A DNA stretch of 64,000 bases from Mya arenaria. Taxonomy: Eukaryota; Mollusca; Bivalvia; Myida; Myidae. Where the stretch lies: the NCBI RefSeq assembly GCF_026914265.1, contig NC_069130.1, positions 12,327,700 through 12,391,699 of the forward strand, given 5' to 3'. Both the position numbers and the translations under genes were made by a program. Position 1 is the first letter of the stretch. Each line of letters starts with the position of its first letter. The notes under the pieces were generated by a model. It made no database searches, was not told where the DNA came from, and saw nothing but the letters and a program-made list of their open reading frames with translations. Positions 57,011 to 64,000 of this stretch are shown here, piece after piece.

Positions 57011-57492
57011 GATACCACAGGTTGGTTTGACGTCATCTGCCAAAGCTGTATTTGTGTTATGAAAACATGAAATGATCATCAATGCTACGAAGGTGTCATA
57101 AGTTTCACATTAATTTGATACATTTTATATTTTTAAACAGATAATTATAAAAAGCTATTTCAATCCTTTTCTTCTTCATGTTTTCTTGTTGAGTATTGAC
57201 AGTTCACATGTGCTTGTCAAATCATTCAGATGCTTGCATCTATCTGATTATGTATTATTATACTTAAATCAGACCGCTTATGTTTCATGTGTCAAACAGA
57301 TTTGGTGATTGATATTAAAACATTATAACATAAATAAAACTAGTCCCTGAACGCACATTAGGATACGAAAAAGGTATCATAATTAGCAAGAAAAGATGAA
57401 AAACTGTTGTTGTTTTTTTATTTTATTGTTTTGGCATATTTGAACCGACCCTAAAGCTTTTTGAACCGTCCATTTCTGCCAGACGCTAGTTC

Positions 57493-58030
57493 TAATGAAC
57501 GCCCAGAATCACTTCGTCACCGCCTTAGCCCTTATTCGGAGCACCTCGGCCATTTTTATCGAAAACAACCTCGGATGTATGCCGGTACACAGGCATCTGA
57601 ATCATTGTTTGTCACTAAAATGTTGTTTAAAGCCATTTTGGGTACATACAATGAGATAAACAACACATCTGAAGATATTTAGTGTCTTTGATATACAAAA
57701 AAGAAACAAGGTATGTAACTAAAACTTACCAGATTTCACGGTAGAGTCAAGTTTTATGCAAATTTCTCAACCAACATAAAAACAATCCATTTTTAAATAA
57801 GTGACATGGAAAGAAGAGTCAGTTACCTTTAAAATGGTGTGCGATATGTTAGTATAACTATATTGTCTTTAGCCAAACAAGCATAATTCAATGTCCAATT
57901 CTCGTGTTTTTCTTAAGTCGGAAAGAGTACAGCAAATTCAAATCTTCAATTTTCCCCGTGTAAACAGTACTAATCACAGACCTATTGAAGTTATTTCATG
58001 TTTCAATGTACAGATAAATTAATTCCATTC
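57493..58030 (-). pseudogene. Inverted partial copy of the host terminal exon and intron
   Basis: On the minus strand 57531-58030 matches 59590-60295 of the plus strand: exon piece TSEVVFDKNGRGAPNK, then intron sequence with 'tatcttcagatgtgttgttt' and 'ttctttccatgtcac'-type words. About 230 bases present in the plus copy (60018-60250), including the acceptor and first exon codons, are missing here, joined at a shared ACATC. Immediately left (57493-57530) is a plus-strand 38-bp piece of the same exon (NERPESLRHRLS). Confidence 0.7.
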
Positions 58031-58124
58031 CTTAATATCACAATAAGACTAACACCACAGTTTAAGAAACAATTTTCTTTCATGCTTTACGATGAAATAT
58101 GGGGTTTTAACAGTGGAATAACAA

Positions 58125-58155
58125 CAGTGAAAATATCAATTTGATATTTTCACTG
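58125..58155. repeat. Perfect 14-bp-arm palindrome
   Basis: CAGTGAAAATATCA, loop ATT, TGATATTTTCACTG; followed by a third 'agtgaaaatatca' at 58167. Confidence 0.9.
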
Positions 58156-59118
58156 CAAAATAAGGAGTGAAAATATCATATTTTCAGAACTACTTTTAAA
58201 ATCCTTTGTTGTTACATGTACTTGCCTTGGTCAAAACAGAACACTGGACTTCAGTAAATTATGTCAAAAAATGTTTAAAAAAATAAAGAAATATTTTATA
58301 AATTTAAATAAATATATAATTGGAAATTAACAACTTACCGTTTATTACCGGTTATCCCGTTTATCAAACATTTTACTGATCTTTGAAGCTGAATGTTCGA
58401 ACATTTGCTTTCATTCCAAACAAATTACAGACAAAAACAACTGTTCGAACATAAATAAAATTTTATAGCATCGTTCAAATGTATTTTGAACTGTTAACCG
58501 TTGTAGTACGTAAAATGAGCTTCCTGGAGAATTCACACAACAATTTACAGATAGATCCGATATTTTTACCCCACCCACATCCCAAAATGTGTCAACAAAC
58601 TAGCGTGGCATTTACTCTTCTGGAAAACAAACATTTTAAAGCGAAACAGACTGGTCTCTGACAGTAAGATGACTGTATATTAACTTACTATAAAAACACG
58701 CGTATATGCAGTCTCAAACTAAGAAGAATGGTTAAAATCCAATGAGTATCCACATTTGTTTTGCTAACACATTTGACCTTCCAAATTTTCATTCTATAAA
58801 TAGCGGCGTAGTAATTTGGTTAAAATAAAAAGTGTTTTCATTATTTTTTGGAACATTTGTGCACTAATAATACTTCATTTTTTACTGTTCATAAAGCTTT
58901 GCAATAAAAAAAACGAGCGAATATTAAGCTATAAGAATGAATAGCAGAGAACTATTTCTCAGCAAACCGAAAGTAAAAAAGTTGACAGCTATAATTACGC
59001 ATGAGGGGCGCCCCGCGGGTAGCGGCGTAAAGCCCACCCTTTTCAAAAAAGGGGGTAATTCAGAAATAAATAAAAAAACAAATAAAACTCCGAAAATAAG
59101 CATAAAAGAAACAGAAAA

Positions 59119-59265
59119 TTTGTTTATTTCAGTGTAAGATCGTATTTAATTTCACTCGTGATCATAAAAAAACTACATTTTCACTCGTGGCTTCGCCACT
59201 CGTGAAAATATGTTTTTCTATGACACTCGTGAAATAAAATACGATCTTACACTGAAATAAACAAA
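59119..59265. mobile_element. Snap-back palindromic MITE (~147 bp)
   Basis: TTTGTTTATTTCAGTGTAAG at the left is exactly mirrored at the right (CTTACACTGAAATAAACAAA). Pairing continues nearly to the centre CGTGG-CTTCG-CCACG, with only small bulges over ~65-bp arms. No coding potential. Confidence 0.75.
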
Positions 59266-60206
59266 TATCCTCTATGTATCAGTCTTCAAATTAAATCCAC
59301 TTTAAAATTTTGTTTGAGGTGGACATTTTCCTGACAGCGCTCAGATGTTTCTGATCAACCTCCAAAGAAGAGTATTTGACCCATCCAAGCTTGTGTGGCT
59401 CACATTCAAGCCGGTACAAAGATGTTAAATGTACATGTCAATGACATCATCTGGGCGCTTTTCGGTAAAATGGCCAGCTGCCTACGAAATTTAAAGAGGA
59501 TTTAGTTTAAGACTGATACAGTTGTTTCTAACATTGTGATGTTAGGGTTTTCGTGATATTATGGAATAGAAATAATTTAACTGTACACTGAAGCATAAAA
59601 TAACTTCAATAGGTCTGTGTTTAGTACTGTTTACACGGGGAAAATTGAAGATTTGAATTTGCTGTACTCTTTCCGACTAAAGAAAAACACGAGAATTGGA
59701 CATTGAATTGTGCTTGTTTATCTAAAGACAATATAGTTATACCAACATATCGCACACCATTTTAAAAATAATTGACTCTTCTTTCCATGTCACTTATTTA
59801 AAAATGGATTGTTTATAAGTTGGTTGAGAAATTTGCATAAAACTGGACTCTACCGTGAAATCGGGTAAGTTTTAGTTACATACCTTGTTTCTTTTTTGTA
59901 TATCAAAGACACTAAATATCTTCAGATGTGTTGTTCATCTCATTGTATGTACCCAAAATGGTTTTAAACAACATTTTAGTGACAAACAATGATTCAGATG
60001 CCTGTGTGCCGGTACATCTGTTGAAGTAGTTCGTAAATTTTTGAATTATATAATCTATGAAATGTAGTGTTTTAGAATTGTAATTATTGATCTAAGTTCA
60101 AATTGATTGCCAGTGAAGTGTATTATTGCAAACATAATTAAGATTTCCAAGAGTAAAGTCATAAAGTTTAACTGCTAAATAAAATCACTACGCGATCTAC
60201 TTGCAG

Positions 60207-60376
60207 CGGACTTAAACGTACCTCTTTTTGAGTATGTAAACCGTCCAAATACATCCGAGGTTGTTTTCGATAAAAATGGCCGAGGAGTTCCGAATAATGA
60301 ACACCCTGAATCACTTCGTCACCGCCTTAGCCGTATCTTTGATTTGGTTAAAACGGTTGTCCCGAAACAGTCGTAA
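60207..60376 (+). CDS. Terminal coding exon of a host gene, product unknown
   Basis: After acceptor 'ctacttgcag' the frame (entering in phase 1, first two bases CG) reads DLNVPLFEYVNRPNTSEVVF, DKNGRGVPNNEHPESLRHRL, SRIFDLVKTVVPKQS and ends TAA at 60374-60376: 55 residues. Composition and the intact splice site look genuine. I do not recognise the family; no membrane span. Upstream exons are not visible: the region to the left is the intron that was duplicated in inverted orientation at 57531-58030. An upstream exon may lie beyond the fold-back or the gene may be a truncated duplicate. Confidence 0.5.
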
Positions 60377-61390
60377 ATTGATCGTACGAGTAGTAACGGT
60401 TCTACCTTATATTAATTTGTCTTCATACCAAAACAAACAGATATATAAATATCATAATTTTAGCACTTATCTATACCTCCGAGTGTGCAACATAACACAT
60501 TGTAACGTTTACAAGGACAAAGTTATGAAGATAGGCATGATGGTCATAGTAAAAAAAACATTTTGAACAGAAATTAAAAATTTGAATGAATGCAAAGTTC
60601 TGGTATTTCGAAATCATGGTTATTCTGTTAATAAAATCCATTTTGTTAACATTCCGCCATTCACCCATATTAGTTATATCCCTCACCATATGATGAGAAG
60701 TTCCTTTTTTCTTTTCCTTTAAAAAGAATAATAAATCTCACCTCTATTTATGGGAATACCCTGTGCTGCAAAATGTGTAATCTAATTGTGGAGCATCAAA
60801 CAAACACACCGTAAGTCTTTTTTCTTTAAGAATAAATATGAAATACCTTGGACCTTTAAACCTACCAGTACACGGTTTATGTGGAAATACATACAAGTAT
60901 ATAAGTGTAAGCGATGCTTGAAAACATCAAAATACAAAAATAACCATGTCATAAACTTATTTTGTTTTACTTCAAAGCAAACATAATGAAGCATTGCAAA
61001 GAAATATTAAATATATATATATATTTGTTAAGATAAATTCAGTACATACCGTGGATTGCTTAAATAGCAACCAAAAAGTAGATGTAAATAATATAGTTAT
61101 ATTCTGCTGCCATGATTCACAATAGTCCACTATGGTGCGAGCGTGGTAATAAAAACACAATCCACACCGTTAACCACTTGATAACTGACGTTGAAGTTAA
61201 AGTCCAATGTTCAGACTCCCACCTTTGAAAATTGCAATGATAGTAAAGTTTGTATGATGTGTCCTTTATCACTGGATATACTCCTAACAAGTGCAACTGT
61301 CAATCTCAAACTTTACATATTTTTGGACACATATTTCCCACCAAAACACAGACAATGTTTACATGCATGTGATATATTTATAGACACCTG
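60377..61390. other. Non-coding stretch
   Basis: AT-rich with one short (AT)n at 61008-61024. Open frames here lack support. Confidence 0.35.
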
Positions 61391-61392
61391 GC

Positions 61393-61885
61393 ATATTTCA
61401 GTGTGTGTATACCACGTGATAAATTGCGTCATAAATGCTACGTCGGACGGCAATATTTTGATATGAAAAAGACTTTAAACAAAGATTTCTTCGCTATTTC
61501 TTCACCATTTTAAATGAAACATAGCGCAGTCTACGCCGCTTAAGGAGCCCTGCCTTCGGTCTTTTACCAGAGTTTGATTGAGAGATTAGTTTCTTAAAAC
61601 ACTTCGACAAACCTTTTCACAATACGGCCGTCTGACGGAGCACTGTCAAAACATTATTTTGGAAACAGGTTTGTCGAAGTGTTTGATGAAACTAATGATC
61701 TTATCAAATTTCGGTAGTAAAACAAATGCGGGGCTCTATAAGCGGCATAGACTGCCCTTTGTTTTATTTAAAATGGTGTTGTAAAAGAAAAGTTATCTTT
61801 GATTTAAGTCTTCATTTTAAGCAAAATGTTGCCTTCCGACGTAGCATTTATGACATATTTTATCACTTGGTATACAGACACTGAT
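61393..61885. mobile_element. Long-inverted-repeat MITE family 5, copy 2
   Basis: Left 'gtataccacgtgataaattg', 'catttatgacg'-type inverse at right ('atgacatattttatcacttg'); 'gctacgtcgga' / 'tccgacgtagc'; 'gcagtctacgccgctta' / 'taagcggcatagactgc'; 'acttcgacaaacct' / 'aggtttgtcgaagt'. Arms are ~200 bp, centre near 61640. Confidence 0.8.
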
Positions 61886-62065
61886 ATTTTCTCAGACTCA
61901 TAGGCAAGCGCATTGCTTTAATTGAATGCATGCTTCCTCTGTGATGTGATTATGGCGACTTCGATTCATATTATGTAAGATAATATTTATACTGACCATA
62001 ATCACTTCATTGAGCTGCATTTGACAAGTGGAGGGGAAAAGCGCGTGCTAAGTTTGCAGACGACA

Positions 62066-62075
62066 TCTCGCGAGA
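62066..62075. promoter_or_regulatory. TCTCGCGAGA promoter-type motif
   Basis: An exact match to the palindromic TCTCGCGAGA element found in many metazoan CpG-rich promoters (bound by ZBTB33/Kaiso). It is preceded by 'gcgcgtgc'. No exon follows within view, so function is uncertain. Confidence 0.25.
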
Positions 62076-62269
62076 GTGTATGTGAAAACACGGGATTCAA
62101 TATGTCTGCGCCCATGATCCATGGTTGACAGGTGATTGCATTACAATTTGGCCTTCAATATAACGAAACTTTAAATTCAAAGCGAGCTCTCCGCATGTTC
62201 TTAATATACTCTTAAGTTTGCTGTCCATATGTTGAACGAAACTGTATTTTTTCGCTTGAAACAAAACTT

Positions 62270-63240
62270 CTATATTTAATAATGATGACCTTGGCCTTTA
62301 ACGAGAAGGAGCCCGAAGCAATCCCATGCGAGCTCCCCACATGTTATATATATATATAATATATAGCAAGTTTGGTGTCGATGTGATTAACAAAACTTAA
62401 GTTATTCACTGGAAACGATTTTTTTCTATATTTAGTAACAGTGACCTTGACCTTTGACAAAACGGAGCTCGAAACCATATCAATCCACCGAGGCTGGTCC
62501 CCATATGATGAGCAAGTCTGTAGTTATTTCCTTGAAACGAAATTTCATATTTAGTAATGGTGACCTTGACATTTGACGGAACGGACCCAAAAGAAATTCC
62601 AGCCTAGCACTCTACTTGTTCTTACTTTACAAGAGGTTTGGTGGCCATATGGTGAAAGAAACTGTAGTTATTCCCCGGAAACAAATTTTCTATATTTTGT
62701 ATCGGTGACCTTCACCTCTAATAGAACGGGCCAAAAAGCAATCCATAGCGAGCTCTTCACATGTTCTCACTACGCAGTAAACACCAAGTTTAGTGTCCAT
62801 ATGATGACCAAAACTCAAATTAATCGCCGGAAACCAAATTTCTATTTTTAGTAATGGTGACCTTGACCTTTGACGAAAGACCCAAAAGCAATCCCAAGCC
62901 ATTTCCCTTCAAATTCTTTCTATGTTAAGTTTGGTGATCAGTTGATGAACAGGATCAAATTAATTGCCGGAAACCAAAATTTTGTATTTGGTTACAGTGG
63001 CATTGACCTTTGACGGAACAGACGCAAAAGCAATCTAACAAGCTCTCCACATGTTCTTACTATACAGCAACGCTGGTGTGCACACCAACTTTTTAGTAAT
63101 GGTGACCTTGACCTTTGAGTGAACGGTCCCAAAAGCAAACCCAAGCAAGCTCTCCACATGTTCTTACTTTGTAACAACTTTGGTGTCAATATTAAGAACA
63201 AAGCGTAAGTTATTCGCTGGAAAGCCTCAGTTCGAAGACA
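62270..63240 (+). repeat. Degenerate ~145-bp tandem array ('gtgaccttgacctttgac' family)
   Basis: About seven units, each with 'tagtaa(c/t)ggtgaccttgac', 'aaaagcaatcc', 'gagctc..cacatgttctta' and 'aagtttggtgt'. Positions of the core word: ~62285, 62440, 62560, 62705, 62857, 62995, 63100. Confidence 0.75.
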
Positions 63241-63244
63241 GATC

Positions 63245-64000
63245 AACCCCCGACCTACCACAAGCACTATTCGAACAACCCCGTTTATTTTGAAAACCTG
63301 GTAAAATTGTTAAGGATGAAAGGATAGGCAATGGATCGCATTTCTGCATTCCTCTCCCTAAATAAATGCAGATCAATAGAGCTATTCTTTTAAGGGATTC
63401 ATAATTCTACACTAGATCAGGTATACTGTTTTTATTCAGATAAGAAAATGTACAGAATAATCATAAGCAATATGAAAAGGGGATTTGTATGTACAAAGTA
63501 TCTCTGGGATTAAATATATAGTCACTCTCTAAGTACATCATATTTCAAACGGTTATCATTATTTCTGGCGAACGATCATGAAAACCATAAATATTAAAAT
63601 TTATCTGCCTAAAATTGGTACATTTATACGTGTTATTTGTTAAAGAAACGTTTTATAAAAAAAATACCATTTAACTGTTGGGCTTTATGAAAATTGAGAA
63701 ATTTGTTCAAGAAACACAATCTCTAATTATCCATCACGCTTGAAGAATTTTGTGAAAATCAAATCAACATGAATTCCTCAGGCAGACAATAATAAACATG
63801 GAAACTTTCTTGAGAATATAGGTATAAATAACACAAGTTCATTTTTGCCCAACCCCCAAAAAAAAATTGAGAACAAAATTTAACAAGCTGTTGTTTTTTT
63901 TAAATTCATGAATTATTGGCTGATTACGATGACATTCTTAAAAGGGAGATGAATATTCTACTCTATATATTAAATGATGTACATTATACATATCACTCAA
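63245..64000. other. Non-coding stretch to the window end
   Basis: AT-rich; nothing recognised. Confidence 0.35.

Noticed and set aside
58937-59137. 66-codon Lys-rich open frame with a G/C-rich patch
   Set aside because: Overlaps the left arm of the snap-back MITE and has no family or splice support.

Overview
This is a eukaryotic, AT-rich, intron- and repeat-dense genomic window with no bacterial features. The repeat types point to a marine or freshwater bivalve mollusc: long ~166-bp tandem arrays inside a mobile element, 'accttgaccttt' arrays, short palindromic MITEs, and multiplied receptor-tyrosine-phosphatase genes. This assignment is inference; no species marker was seen.

Layout. 0-3 kb: a decayed protein tyrosine phosphatase (PTP) active-domain fragment (+) and one orphan exon-like segment. 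3-11 kb: MITEs, a composite element with short degenerate repeats (5.9-7.0 kb) and a 3.4-kb element carrying about 18 tandem ~166-bp units (7.3-10.7 kb). 11.6-15.3 kb: candidate two-exon gene on the minus strand. 15.5-22.1 kb: a nearly full-length non-LTR retrotransposon (LINE, CR1-like). Its ORF1 has two PHD fingers and its ORF2 is uninterrupted with endonuclease and reverse transcriptase. The ORF1/ORF2 overlap holds a U UUU UUA heptamer in the right frame for a -1 shift. 24-29 kb: more MITEs, a decayed multi-exon minus-strand gene and a duplicated segment. 31.6-34.0 kb: the best host gene, an eight-exon minus-strand gene for a 292-residue stand-alone PTP 'D2' pseudophosphatase. 34.4-46 kb: non-coding sequence made of one unclassified repeat system, including a ~3.5-kb unit present in three tandem copies. 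50 kb: a possible NRF-like exon. 51.3-54.3 kb: a hAT-like element inside an AT microsatellite, two TTA/TAA-flanked MITEs and a tRNA-derived SINE. 55.5-57 kb and 62.3-63.2 kb: degenerate tandem arrays. 57.5-60.4 kb: a host terminal exon (+) next to an inverted, partly deleted copy of itself, with two palindromes between.

The genes do not form a pathway. The shared themes are PTP paralogs in different states of decay and repeated fold-back or segmental duplication. No LTR retrovirus-like element, Polinton, rRNA gene, CRISPR array or bona fide tRNA gene was recognised.
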